Shown: in pieces, positions 50,074 through 59,073 of the stretch | How positions within the stretch are numbered: the stretch's first letter is position 1 | Layout: every line of letters starts with the position of its first letter | Origin: Gp1-AA145 sp963757135 | GTDB taxonomy: Bacteria; Acidobacteriota; Terriglobia; Terriglobales; Acidobacteriaceae | Assembly: GCA_963757135.1 (NCBI GenBank) | Contig: CAVWQE010000009.1 | Span: 186,001-250,000 of the forward strand | DNA length: 64,000 nt | Reading direction: 5' to 3' | The notes under the pieces: generated by a model | Database searches by the model: none | Told to the model about the DNA's origin: nothing | The model's input: the letters and a program-made list of their open reading frames with translations, nothing else | Translations under genes and position numbers: made by a program

Positions 50074-52173
50074 ATGAAATTTATGTACTTCACTTTCCTC
50101 TTGCTGGCGCTCGTTGCCCCGCCGTTTTCCTATGCGCAGGACCACGCCGCTCCCAGCACGCCAGCGGTTCCGGCAACGCGTCGCGACAACATGCAGGACG
50201 TGCTCCATGGAATCACTATCAGCGATCCATATCGCTGGCTCGAAGATCAGAAGAGTCCAGAGACTCGAGCGTGGATCACCGAGCAGAATGCCTATACGCA
50301 TTCACGGCTGGACGCATTGCCGGGACGAACTGCATTGCAAAGTCGTCTTGCGGAACTGAAAAAAATCGACGGCATTCACTCGCCTTTCGAGCGCAACGGA
50401 CGTTTCATTTATCGGCATCGGCGCACCGACCAGGAGCAATACGCGATCTGCCTGCGCCAGGGAGAAAACGGCAAGGAGGAAGTGCTAATCGATCCCAATC
50501 CCATGAGCGCGGAACACACCACCAATGTGGACATTGCTGATGTCTCGAAGGACGGGAAACTTCTCGCCTATATGCTGCGCGCCGGCGGCAAAGACGAAAC
50601 TGAAATTCACCTGCTTGATCTCGACATCCGCCACGAGTTGCCGGATGTTTTGCCACTCGCTCTTTATTTCGACGTCGGATTTCTGCCTGACAACAGCGGC
50701 TTTTACTACTCGATCATGACGGATGATGGTCCCCGCGTTCGGTTCCACAAACTTGGGACATTGGTGGCTAGCGACGCTGATGTATTCGGCAAAGGCTATA
50801 GCAAAGAAGCAATCGTGGTCGGAGATCCTACGCCTGACGGCCGACACCTGGTGATTGTCGCGTGCAACGGTTCGGCCTGCGACAAAGCCGAAATTTGGCT
50901 GCAAGACCTCAGCACCCACGGAGCGATCGAGCCGTTGGTGAAGGACATTGATGCGCGCTTCTTTCCTTACCCAGGCGGCGATTATCTGTTCCTGCATACG
51001 AACTGGCAAGCGCCTCATGGACGAGTGTTGGCAGTAGATTATGCCCATCCTGAGCGCGAACATTGGCGCGAAATTGTGCCTGAAAGCGATACAGCAATAG
51101 ACGGCGTCTTCCTGTCAGGGGGCAAAGTTGTCGTCGCCTACGTGAAGAATGCAACTTCCCAGGTAAAAGTTTTCAGTCCTGAGGGCAAGCTTGTCCGCGA
51201 ACTTGAGTTCCCCGCACTGGGATCGGTCAACGACATTCAGACGCGGTGGGAAAATAAGAACGCATATATCGCCTTCAATTCATTCACTATTCCGCGAACA
51301 ATTTATCGCTTCGACATGGAAGACGGAAAACGGACGCTGTGGTATCAGACCAAGGTCCCGGTGGACAGCAGCAAGTTTGAAGTAAAGCAGGTCTGGTTCA
51401 ACTCCAAGGATGGCACTCGCGTTCCTATGTTCCTGGTGTATGCGAAAGGCATGAAACTGGATGGGGCACGCCCAGCTCTGCTGACCGGGTACGGCGGTTT
51501 CACCGTCAACCTCACGCCGGAATTCTGGGCAGACGCAATCATTTGGGCGGAACACGGCGGGGTTGCGGCGCAGGTAAATCTGCGCGGCGGTGGCGAGTTC
51601 GGCGAAGCGTGGCACAAAGCCGGGATGCTGGCCAATAAGCAAAATGTATTTGACGACTTTATCGCCGCATCGGAATGGCTGGTGAAAAGCAAGTACACGA
51701 ACCCTTCCAAGCTGGCGATCTTTGGCGGGAGTAACGGCGGACTGTTGGTGGGCGCCGCTCTGACGCAGCGCCCTGATTTATATCAGGCCGTCGTCTGTTG
51801 GCACCCGCTGCTCGACATGCTGCGTTACGACCAATTTATGGACGGCAAGTTCTGGGTTTCCGAGTACGGGTCGGCCAGTGATCCGGAGCAGTTTAAGTGG
51901 CTGTATGCGTATTCCCCGTACCAGCACGTTAAGCAAGGCACCAAGTATCCCGCGGTCCTATTTATGACTGGTGATGGCGATACCCGGGTCGCTCCGTTAC
52001 ACGCGCGAAAAATGACAGCTCTCTTACAGTCCAGTACCGGATCAAATCGCCCGATCATGTTACGGTACGAATTGGCAGCCGGGCATGCAGGTGGCCGGTC
52101 GGTCACGCAAGATATTGGCGATTCTACGGATATTCTGAGTTTTCTGCTTTGGCAGTTGAAAGTCGGCCCGTAA
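50074..52173 (+). CDS. Prolyl oligopeptidase family serine peptidase (S9A)
   Basis: The 699-residue protein has a signal peptide (FTFLLLALVAPPFSYAQ), so it is exported, unlike cytoplasmic homologues. The N-terminal beta-propeller starts at DPYRWLEDQKSPETRAWI. The C-terminal alpha/beta-hydrolase domain has the nucleophile elbow FGGSNGGLLVG (Ser near 553), MTGDGDTRVAPLHA (Asp near 635) and ELAAGHAGGRS (His near 669). It cleaves after proline in short peptides. It is a single gene. Confidence 0.95.
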   Translation: MKFMYFTFLLLALVAPPFSYAQDHAAPSTPAVPATRRDNMQDVLHGITISDPYRWLEDQKSPETRAWITEQNAYTHSRLDALPGRTALQSRLAELKKIDGIHSPFERNGRFIYRHRRTDQEQYAICLRQGENGKEEVLIDPNPMSAEHTTNVDIADVSKDGKLLAYMLRAGGKDETEIHLLDLDIRHELPDVLPLALYFDVGFLPDNSGFYYSIMTDDGPRVRFHKLGTLVASDADVFGKGYSKEAIVVGDPTPDGRHLVIVACNGSACDKAEIWLQDLSTHGAIEPLVKDIDARFFPYPGGDYLFLHTNWQAPHGRVLAVDYAHPEREHWREIVPESDTAIDGVFLSGGKVVVAYVKNATSQVKVFSPEGKLVRELEFPALGSVNDIQTRWENKNAYIAFNSFTIPRTIYRFDMEDGKRTLWYQTKVPVDSSKFEVKQVWFNSKDGTRVPMFLVYAKGMKLDGARPALLTGYGGFTVNLTPEFWADAIIWAEHGGVAAQVNLRGGGEFGEAWHKAGMLANKQNVFDDFIAASEWLVKSKYTNPSKLAIFGGSNGGLLVGAALTQRPDLYQAVVCWHPLLDMLRYDQFMDGKFWVSEYGSASDPEQFKWLYAYSPYQHVKQGTKYPAVLFMTGDGDTRVAPLHARKMTALLQSSTGSNRPIMLRYELAAGHAGGRSVTQDIGDSTDILSFLLWQLKVGP

Positions 52174-52323
52174 TCGGATTGGTATCGTCCGGTCCCTGCC
52201 GGGGCGGTTAATGTCAATTTTTTGAACCAATCCAGCAAGTCTCACATCCAACTTTGTAATACCGTGAGTCCCTTATCCAGAGGTGCATTCGCGGAAACAT
52301 TTTCTTCCTCTGAACCGTACAGA

Positions 52324-52333
52324 CTAACGTTAG
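52324..52333. promoter_or_regulatory. Palindrome upstream of the RND efflux genes
   Basis: CTAACGTTAG is a perfect 10-base palindrome 20 bases before the ATG of the membrane fusion protein gene, a typical position for a repressor site. No regulator gene is adjacent. Confidence 0.35.
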
Positions 52334-52352
52334 CAGAGCTTAAGAGGCACCC

Positions 52353-53480
52353 ATGGTTAAACGATTCATTCTAATGCTGGTTGTAGTACTTGCACTGGTT
52401 GCCGGACTGGGCTTCGTGAAATATCGGCAGATTCAGTCTGCAATTGCGCAAGGAGCGAGTTTTGCCCCGCCCCCATCCGCGGTGACGACGGTCGTCGTAC
52501 AGCGCGACAGCTGGCCGTCCACGATGGATGTGATCGGAACCGCGCAGGCGATTCAGGGGGTAACGGTAAGTGCCGATCTGCCTGGAACTGTGAGCAAAAT
52601 CAACTTCGAATCGGGCACAGCAGTGCATGCCGGGGACATTTTGGTGGAGTTGGATACCCGTGAAGAAAGAGCCCAGTTGGCTGCGGCCGAATCAGATCGC
52701 GATCTGGCAAGGATCAATTACGGCCGTGAACAGCAACTGGTAAATGAAGGAGTAATTCCACGTTCGGAGTATGACAATGCCGCTGCCCAGCAAACGTCAA
52801 CCGAAGCTAAAGTGGGAGAGATAAAGGCGACGATCGAACGGAAGACGATTCGGGCGCCATTTTCGGGAATTCTGGGTATCCGCCAGATTAATCTTGGCCA
52901 GTATTTGGCCGCGGGGCAGGCCATCGTTCCCTTGCAGTCGGTGAATCCAATTTATGTCAATTTCGGTGTGCCGCAGCAATCGGCTCCGCAAATGCGGTCA
53001 GGTGGAACGTTGCGAGTAACCAGCGATGATCTGCCCGGGATTGAGTTCAGGGGCCGTGTAAGTGCCGTGGACTCGGTCGTGGATTCATCTACGCGAAATA
53101 TTCAAGTGCAAGCGACGCTCCCCAATCCGCAAGGAAAGCTCCGTCCTGGAATGTTTGTGCAAGTGCAGGTTCGATTGGGGGCCAGCCGGCAAATCATTCC
53201 TTTACCGGCTTCAGCAATCAATTATGCGCCGTATGGAGATTCAGTCTTTGTGGTCACCGATCTTAAGGACCCCAAAGGGAAAACATATAAAGGGGTGCGG
53301 CAGCAGGTCGTCAAAGTCGAAGGCTCACGCGGCGACCAGGTCGCCGTGGTCTCGGGCCTGAATCCTGGCGAAGAAGTCGTGACTTCAGGCGTATTCAAAT
53401 TACGTAACGGGGCAGCCGTCCAAGTCAACAACCAGGTACAACCGTCGAACAATCCCAAGCCCAAGCCTGAGGACAGCTAA
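52353..53480 (+). CDS. RND efflux periplasmic adaptor (membrane fusion protein)
   Basis: The 375-residue protein has an N-terminal anchor helix (FILMLVVVLALVAGLGFV). It has the biotinyl-lipoyl half motifs (GTVSKINFESGTAVHAGDILVELD and IRAPFSGILGIRQINLGQYLAAGQAI, in pieces), a coiled-coil hairpin between them, and a beta-barrel domain with LRPGMFVQVQVRLG. It connects the inner-membrane pump encoded three bases downstream to an outer-membrane channel not found in this window. Confidence 0.95.
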   Translation: MVKRFILMLVVVLALVAGLGFVKYRQIQSAIAQGASFAPPPSAVTTVVVQRDSWPSTMDVIGTAQAIQGVTVSADLPGTVSKINFESGTAVHAGDILVELDTREERAQLAAAESDRDLARINYGREQQLVNEGVIPRSEYDNAAAQQTSTEAKVGEIKATIERKTIRAPFSGILGIRQINLGQYLAAGQAIVPLQSVNPIYVNFGVPQQSAPQMRSGGTLRVTSDDLPGIEFRGRVSAVDSVVDSSTRNIQVQATLPNPQGKLRPGMFVQVQVRLGASRQIIPLPASAINYAPYGDSVFVVTDLKDPKGKTYKGVRQQVVKVEGSRGDQVAVVSGLNPGEEVVTSGVFKLRNGAAVQVNNQVQPSNNPKPKPEDS

Positions 53481-53482
53481 GA

Positions 53483-56400
53483 ATGAAGCTCACGGATCTC
53501 TTTGTTAAGCGGCCGGTTCTCGCGATTGTTGTCAATCTCGTGATTTTGATTGCGGGATTGCAAGCGATCCGTTCGTTGAGCGTGCGCCAATATCCACGCA
53601 GTGATATCGCCGAAGTACAGGTATCCACGGTTTACGTGGGCGCCAACGCCGACCTGGTGCGCGGGTTCATCACGACTCCACTCGAACGGGTTATTGCCAG
53701 CGCCGACGGCATCGATTACATGGAGTCAACCAGCGCCCAGGGTCTGAGCACGATTACCGTGCACCTGAAGCTGAACTATGACACCAATGCCGCCCTGACG
53801 CAGGTGCAGGCGAAAGTGGCGCAGGTGCGCAACGATCTGCCGCCTGAAGCCGAAGCTCCGGTCATTGACCTGCAAACTGCTGACAATCAGTTTGCCGCGA
53901 TGTATATCGGTTTCTCGTCCGCCGATCTCGATCAGAATCAAATCACGGACTATCTCACGCGCGTAGTGCAACCCAAGCTCAGTGCCGTCAGCGGAGTGCA
54001 GCGTGCCGATATTCTCGGCGACCGTACTTTCGCTATGCGCATCTGGCTAAAGCCCGATCAGATGGCAGCGCGCGGTGTCTCGCCTTCGGATGTTCACGAC
54101 GCACTGTCCAAGAACAACTACTTGTCTGCGCTGGGCAGCACCAAAGGCTCGATGGTGTCCGTGAATCTGGTCGCCAATACCGACCTGAAGACCGCCGACG
54201 AATTCAAGCAGATGGTGGTCAAGCAACAGAACGGAGTGGTTGTCCGGCTGGGCGAGATTGCCGACGTGGTGCTGGGCGCGGAAAACTATGACTCCGACGT
54301 CCGTTTCAATGGCGAGTCGGCAACGTTCATGGGAATTTGGGTTCTGCCCACGGCCAACTCTCTCGATGTGATTAAGCAGGTGCGCGCCACAATTCCGGGA
54401 ATCCGCGAGCAACTGCCAACAGGAATGAAGGTCGGCGTCCCCTACGATTCGACCGCTTACATTCAGGATGCCATTAATGAAGTACTGCACACGCTGACGG
54501 AAACGCTGCTCATCGTAGTGGTAGTCATCTTCCTGTTCCTCGGTTCGTTCCGTTCAGTACTGATTCCAATCGTCGCCATTCCGATTTCACTGATTGGCGC
54601 AGTATTCCTGATGCTGGCAGCGGGTTTCACTATCAATCTTTTGACTCTGCTGGCGATTGTGTTGTCGGTCGGACTGGTAGTTGACGATGCCATCGTGATG
54701 GTCGAAAACGTTGAGCGCCATCTTCAACTCGGAAAGACTCCATTTCGCGCGGCGCTTGACGCTGCCCGCGAACTCGTCGGCCCCATCATCGCGATGACGA
54801 TCACCCTGGCCGCCGTGTACACGCCGGTCGCGATTCAGGGTGGACTGACGGGCGCGCTGTTCCGTGAATTCGCGTTCACGCTGGCAGGTGCAGTCATCGT
54901 ATCGGGCATTGTAGCGTTGACGCTCTCGCCGATGATGGGTTCCAAGTTGCTGCGCGCAGGGGACACCGAGCGCGGTTTCGCAGGCCTGATCAATCGCAAT
55001 TTCGAGAGGATCAGGGAGTTTTATGTTCGTAGCTTGTCTGGCACGTTGCGATATCGCCCGGTCGTTCTCACTCTGTGGGCGATTGTGGTGTTGCTCATCG
55101 TGCCGTTCTACATGTTTTCGCAGCGTGAACTTGCGCCTGCGGAAGACCAGGGCGTCGTATTCGGAGTGATCCAATCTTCGGCGAATGCGACACTGGATCA
55201 GACAAATCTGTTCTCGCAACAAGTGTACGACGTGTACCACTCGTTTCCGGAAAGCGAGAGCATCTTCCAGATCACGCAACCGAACGGCGGCTTTGGTGGC
55301 ATGGTAACGAAACCGTGGAGCCAACGCAAAAAGACGGCGCAACAACTGCTGGTCGAATCGACGGGGCCGCTTTCTAAGATTGCCGGCATTCGTGTTATTC
55401 CCTTGACCCCGCCGGCATTGCCGGGCGGTGGAAATTTCCCGGTGGACTTCGTCATTGCGGGATCGGCAGAACCTGAGCAACTCACCGAACTTGCCAACCA
55501 GATCGTGCAGAAGGCGATGGCGAGCGGCATGTTCATCTTCGCCGACACGGACATGAAGTTTGACCAGCCGCAGACCGAGGTCGTATTCGATCGCGACAAA
55601 CTTCGTTCTCAAGGCGTGGACCTGAGCCAGGCCGGGCAGGACCTCTCCACTCTCCTCGGTGGAAATTACGTAAACCGCTTCAGCATTCAGGGCCGGAGTT
55701 ACAAAGTGATTCCACAGGTCAAGCGCGTGGATCGCCTGACGCCGGAACAGCTTTCGCAGGTTTACGTCAAAGGATCGAACGACAAGCTGGTCCCACTCTC
55801 GACGTTTGCCAGCCTGAACACGACGACCCAACCGCGTTCGCTGAACAAATTTCAGCAGCTGAACGCGGTCCGCATCCAGGGCGTAATTCCGCCGCCAGTT
55901 CCGCTGGACAAGGCCCTCACTTTTCTCGAGGACACCGCCAAGCAGGTTCTGCCGCAGGGTTACACGGTGGATTATGCCGGCGAATCGCGACAGCTACGCG
56001 TGGAGGGAAGTAAGTTCCTGGGCACGTTCGCTCTGTCCGGAATTCTTATTTACCTGGTACTGGCGGCGCAATTTGAGAGCTTCCGCGATCCATTCATTAT
56101 CCTCGCAGGGTCGGTTCCGCTGGCACTGTCTGGCGCGCTGATGTTCTCGTTCCTCGGATTTACGACGCTGAACATATATAGCCAGGTAGGACTCATTACG
56201 CTTGTTGGACTCATCGCGAAAAACGGCATCCTTATTGTTCAGTTCGCGAACCACCTACAGGAGACCGGCAAGAGCAAGCTCAACGCAGTCATCGAAGCCT
56301 CCGGAACTCGACTGCGCCCCATTCTGATGACCACAGCGGCAACTGTGTTTGGACACCTGCCGCTGGTCTTCGCATCGGGTCCCGGAGCCGGAGCGCGTAA

Positions 56401-56554
56401 TAGCATCGGCATTATGCTGGTTAGCGGAATGATCATTGGCACGGCGTTCACGCTTTTTGTGGTGCCGTCGATTTACGTGCTGGTGGCCAGAACTCACACG
56501 GCTGAGACTTTCGAGGTTGAAGAGGAACTACGAATTCCGGCCGAAGTTGCGTAG
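53483..56554 (+). CDS. RND efflux transporter, inner-membrane permease (HAE1-type)
   Basis: The 1023-residue proton-driven pump begins MKLTDLFVKRPVLAIVVNLVILIAGL. It has the two RND halves, each with large periplasmic loops. Helix 4 carries GLVVDDAIVMVENVERHL (the Asp pair of the proton relay), and LALSGALMFSFLGFTTLNIYSQVGLITLVGLIAKNGILIV lies in the second half (in pieces). Length and features match the hydrophobe/amphiphile exporters (MexF/AcrB relatives). It forms a two-gene operon with the adaptor. Confidence 0.96.
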   Translation: MKLTDLFVKRPVLAIVVNLVILIAGLQAIRSLSVRQYPRSDIAEVQVSTVYVGANADLVRGFITTPLERVIASADGIDYMESTSAQGLSTITVHLKLNYDTNAALTQVQAKVAQVRNDLPPEAEAPVIDLQTADNQFAAMYIGFSSADLDQNQITDYLTRVVQPKLSAVSGVQRADILGDRTFAMRIWLKPDQMAARGVSPSDVHDALSKNNYLSALGSTKGSMVSVNLVANTDLKTADEFKQMVVKQQNGVVVRLGEIADVVLGAENYDSDVRFNGESATFMGIWVLPTANSLDVIKQVRATIPGIREQLPTGMKVGVPYDSTAYIQDAINEVLHTLTETLLIVVVVIFLFLGSFRSVLIPIVAIPISLIGAVFLMLAAGFTINLLTLLAIVLSVGLVVDDAIVMVENVERHLQLGKTPFRAALDAARELVGPIIAMTITLAAVYTPVAIQGGLTGALFREFAFTLAGAVIVSGIVALTLSPMMGSKLLRAGDTERGFAGLINRNFERIREFYVRSLSGTLRYRPVVLTLWAIVVLLIVPFYMFSQRELAPAEDQGVVFGVIQSSANATLDQTNLFSQQVYDVYHSFPESESIFQITQPNGGFGGMVTKPWSQRKKTAQQLLVESTGPLSKIAGIRVIPLTPPALPGGGNFPVDFVIAGSAEPEQLTELANQIVQKAMASGMFIFADTDMKFDQPQTEVVFDRDKLRSQGVDLSQAGQDLSTLLGGNYVNRFSIQGRSYKVIPQVKRVDRLTPEQLSQVYVKGSNDKLVPLSTFASLNTTTQPRSLNKFQQLNAVRIQGVIPPPVPLDKALTFLEDTAKQVLPQGYTVDYAGESRQLRVEGSKFLGTFALSGILIYLVLAAQFESFRDPFIILAGSVPLALSGALMFSFLGFTTLNIYSQVGLITLVGLIAKNGILIVQFANHLQETGKSKLNAVIEASGTRLRPILMTTAATVFGHLPLVFASGPGAGARNSIGIMLVSGMIIGTAFTLFVVPSIYVLVARTHTAETFEVEEELRIPAEVA

Positions 56555-56609
56555 CTTCGCCCTGGAAGTTCGTCAGTGACAAACCGCTGTGAATGGAATG
56601 GATTAATCA

Positions 56610-56697
56610 TGGTGCCGGGAGGGGGAGTTGAACCCCCAAGGTGCTAAGCACCGGCGGATTTTGAGTCCGCTGCGTCTGCCAGTTCCGCCATCCCGGC
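56610..56697 (-). tRNA. tRNA-Leu (anticodon CAA)
   Basis: On the minus strand the acceptor GCCGGGA pairs with TCCCGGC, followed by A and an encoded CCA. The anticodon stem GCGGA/TCCGC encloses the loop CTCAAAA, giving CAA. The variable arm GGTGCTTAGCACC is long, as expected for a class II tRNA. The T arm GGGGGTTCAACTCCCCC is canonical. Confidence 0.96.
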
Positions 56698-56713
56698 AAG
56701 GGGATGGATTTAT

Positions 56714-56742
56714 AGATTAGTTTAGGCGCGGGGTTTTGTCAT
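56714..56742 (-). promoter_or_regulatory. Candidate promoter of tRNA-Leu
   Basis: Read on the minus strand, ATGACA (56737-56742) is 17 bases from TAATCT (56714-56719), placing the start about ten bases before the mature tRNA. A hairpin ATCCGAC-GGGG-GTCGGAT (56741-56758) lies just upstream. The remaining bases to 56857 hold no gene I can support. Confidence 0.45.
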
Positions 56743-56857
56743 CCGACGGGGGTCGGATCTCCGGGGCTAAAGGCCGATGTTGCTGTCTTGCAGACACGGC
56801 CTTGAAGGGCCACTCTTCCACGTATTCCCTTCGTTGTTGGTCGGCTACCACGCTCGT

Positions 56858-57211
56858 TTACTGACGCGGCCCTAGCCTCTCGACTGCGGAAGGTGAGTCG
56901 GGCATTCTTATGGATGTCGATTCGGTCTTTCCTCGGAAACCGGATTGCTCGTCACAATCAGCTTCTCTGGTTCCGATCGAATGGACAACGTCTTGACAGA
57001 TCACAGCCTGGCCCCGTCGCCGGTCCAGCAACCCGTTGTAGCCCTCTTCGACGAAGCGCTCCCGCCACCGCCGCATGTGCCGGTCGCTTATGCCCAGGAA
57101 CTCCGCCGCCTGCCACCACGTGATCTTCTTCGCCATCGCCTGCAACATTACGTCTTGTACTTTCATTGCCCGCTCCATCGCGGCCCTCGGATAAGCTTCC
57201 ATGCTCGGCAT
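56858..57211 (-). pseudogene. Truncated ISNCY-type transposase remnant
   Basis: The first 65 or so residues (AMKVQDVMLQAMAKKITWWQ, AAEFLGISDRHMRRWRERF, YNGLLDRRRG) are the helix-turn-helix N-terminus of an ISNCY/IS1202-type transposase. After DRRRG the similarity stops at about 57007 and the frame runs on through unrelated sequence. The DDE catalytic domain is missing, so the element is dead. It lies close to tRNA-Leu. Confidence 0.75.
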
Positions 57212-57238
57212 GGTCTCTCATCCTCACCGCCCGCAAAG

Positions 57239-57281
57239 CGGACATATCACCTGCTATCTCAACCGGACATATCATGTGCTA
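57239..57281 (-). repeat. Terminal direct repeats of the ISNCY-type remnant
   Basis: CGGACATATCACCTGCTA (57239-57256) and CGGACATATCATGTGCTA (57264-57281) are two near-identical 18-mers at the upstream end of the remnant. They are like the iterated transposase-binding sites at ISNCY ends. The spacer 57282-57423 has no other feature besides the GGAGG noted for the next gene. Confidence 0.6.
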
Positions 57282-57423
57282 CCGACAACAATTTCTGGCC
57301 GGTTTGATTCTTGGCTGATAAGCACTTAAACTTCTCTCAGACACCCACTTCCCAGTCCAGGTTGGCGGAGGTTTTTGCCTGATTTCAACCCTTAAGTCTG
57401 AAACTATTTTTAGGCCTGAACCT

Positions 57424-59052
57424 GTGTCTCAAACAATCCCTACGCCTGGATTCGAATCTGTATTTGTCTCTAAGCTTCGACCTGAAGCTGCGTCTGGACT
57501 CAAGCCCGGAACCATCTTTGCTCTTATTCTGGTCCTGGCAGGGTTGGCGCTCAGCGCACAGCCGTTGTTCGCACAGAACGATCCGGTAACGATCGGTCAC
57601 GACGAAACCCTGTTTACGGTGCTGGCAGCGATCAACAATTGCGGCTACGACGCGGAACTCGGGGCGTCTGATGGATTGCGCGGAATTATACGCGGCGAGA
57701 TCGGGCATAACGTGGAGGAGTCCGAAACCGCGAAGAGCGCGGCCAATGCGGTGTGCGGATTTTACCGCGATCACCAGCAGGCAGACGACACTCGGACGCT
57801 CTCGCAGTATGTCTCTCTGGCTTTGTACATGAATCCGCCTCCGGCCTTCACAACCAAAGTGAAGGAGTCAGACCTGCCACCGGATGCCAGCGGCGTTCTT
57901 GGTCTGATTCCTGTCTTGTCCAAGTTTTACACCGAAGTCGGAGTTCACCAGATTTGGGAAAGTCACGCGGCCGGATATCAGGAACTGGAGAGCCGGTATC
58001 ACGAAGCACTGACCAAAATGGTGCGCGACGCCGAATTGTATCTGCGTCTTCCGTCGGGGGGCTATCAGGGCCGGACATTCAGGATTTTTGTGGAACCGCT
58101 GGGAGCTCCATCGGAAATAAATGCGCGGAATTACGGAACTGAATATTTTGTGGTGGTCTCACCAGGATCAAACTCTACGTTGAAAATGGAGCAGATCCGG
58201 CATGCTTATCTCCATTACTTGATTGATCCGGCGGTGGGCAAATTTGCGGCGAACCTGACCAACCTCGACCCGCTGCTCGACGCTCTGAAGCTTGCTCCGA
58301 TGGATGAGAGCTTTAAGTCGGACGCTTCCCTGCTGGTGACGGAATGCGTGATTCGCTCGATTGAGGCGCGCACCCAGGAGGGTGGCAAGGCGCCGCTTGG
58401 GGTGCAGGACCGGATGGTTGAAGACTCCGAGCGGCAGGGGTTTGTCCTGACGCGATATTTCTACGATCGGCTGCTCCAGTATGAAAAGAGCGATGTCGGC
58501 TTCAGAAACTTCGTGCCGCAGATGCTTTCACAAATTGATGTGCGAAGAGAACAAAGGCGGGCGTCGCAAATAGAGTTTGCCAGCGATGCCAGTCCGGAGC
58601 TTTTACAACTGGCGCGCCCGAAACAGGGGAAACTGCTGGAAACTGCGCAGGAGCGGCTGACCGCAGGCGATTCAGCCGCAGCGGAGAAACTGGCCAAGCA
58701 GGCCCTTGCGGAAAAGAGTGAGGACCCCGGGCGGGCGCTGTTTATTCTGGCGCAGGTTTCGCTGCATGGAAACATGAACGGAGCACGCGACTATTTTGAG
58801 CAGGCCTTAAAGGCTACGACCGAGCCCAAGGTAGTGGCATGGTCGCATATTTATCTAGGACGAATTTTGGATTTGCGAGACAACGACACTAATGGTCCGT
58901 TGCGGGCACAGGCAGTGGCGCACTACAAAGCTGCCGTCGATGCCAGCGACTCGCTGCCAGAGGCCAAGGCTGCCGCAGAACGCGGGCTGGACAAACCCTT
59001 TCAGGCGCCGCAGAAGGCGAGCACGGATCAAGGCTCTCCGGATAAGCAATAG
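57424..59052 (+). CDS. Secreted or membrane-anchored TPR protein of unknown function
   Basis: The protein of about 542 residues has a hydrophobic segment (TIFALILVLAGLALSAQPLFAQ, 30-51), probably a signal peptide ending in AQN. A soluble region of about 380 residues follows, with a peptidase-like flavour (KFYTEVGVHQIWESHA, EYFVVVSPG, HAYLHYLIDPAVGKFAANL) but no HExxH. It ends in C-terminal TPRs (RLTAGDSAAAEKLAKQALAEKSEDPGRALFILAQ in pieces). GTG 57424 is used. A perfect GGAGG (57367-57371) lies seven bases before an in-frame CTG at 57379, which would add 15 residues and may be the true start. It heads a same-strand run through rnc, lepB and asmA. Confidence 0.75.
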   Translation: MSQTIPTPGFESVFVSKLRPEAASGLKPGTIFALILVLAGLALSAQPLFAQNDPVTIGHDETLFTVLAAINNCGYDAELGASDGLRGIIRGEIGHNVEESETAKSAANAVCGFYRDHQQADDTRTLSQYVSLALYMNPPPAFTTKVKESDLPPDASGVLGLIPVLSKFYTEVGVHQIWESHAAGYQELESRYHEALTKMVRDAELYLRLPSGGYQGRTFRIFVEPLGAPSEINARNYGTEYFVVVSPGSNSTLKMEQIRHAYLHYLIDPAVGKFAANLTNLDPLLDALKLAPMDESFKSDASLLVTECVIRSIEARTQEGGKAPLGVQDRMVEDSERQGFVLTRYFYDRLLQYEKSDVGFRNFVPQMLSQIDVRREQRRASQIEFASDASPELLQLARPKQGKLLETAQERLTAGDSAAAEKLAKQALAEKSEDPGRALFILAQVSLHGNMNGARDYFEQALKATTEPKVVAWSHIYLGRILDLRDNDTNGPLRAQAVAHYKAAVDASDSLPEAKAAAERGLDKPFQAPQKASTDQGSPDKQ

Positions 59053-59073
59053 GGTATTTCGAAGCGAGGCACG

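Noticed and set aside
54587..55831. 414-codon frame opposite the RND permease
   Set aside because: It is antisense to a full-length, motif-rich transporter and is Arg/His-rich as expected for a shadow frame.
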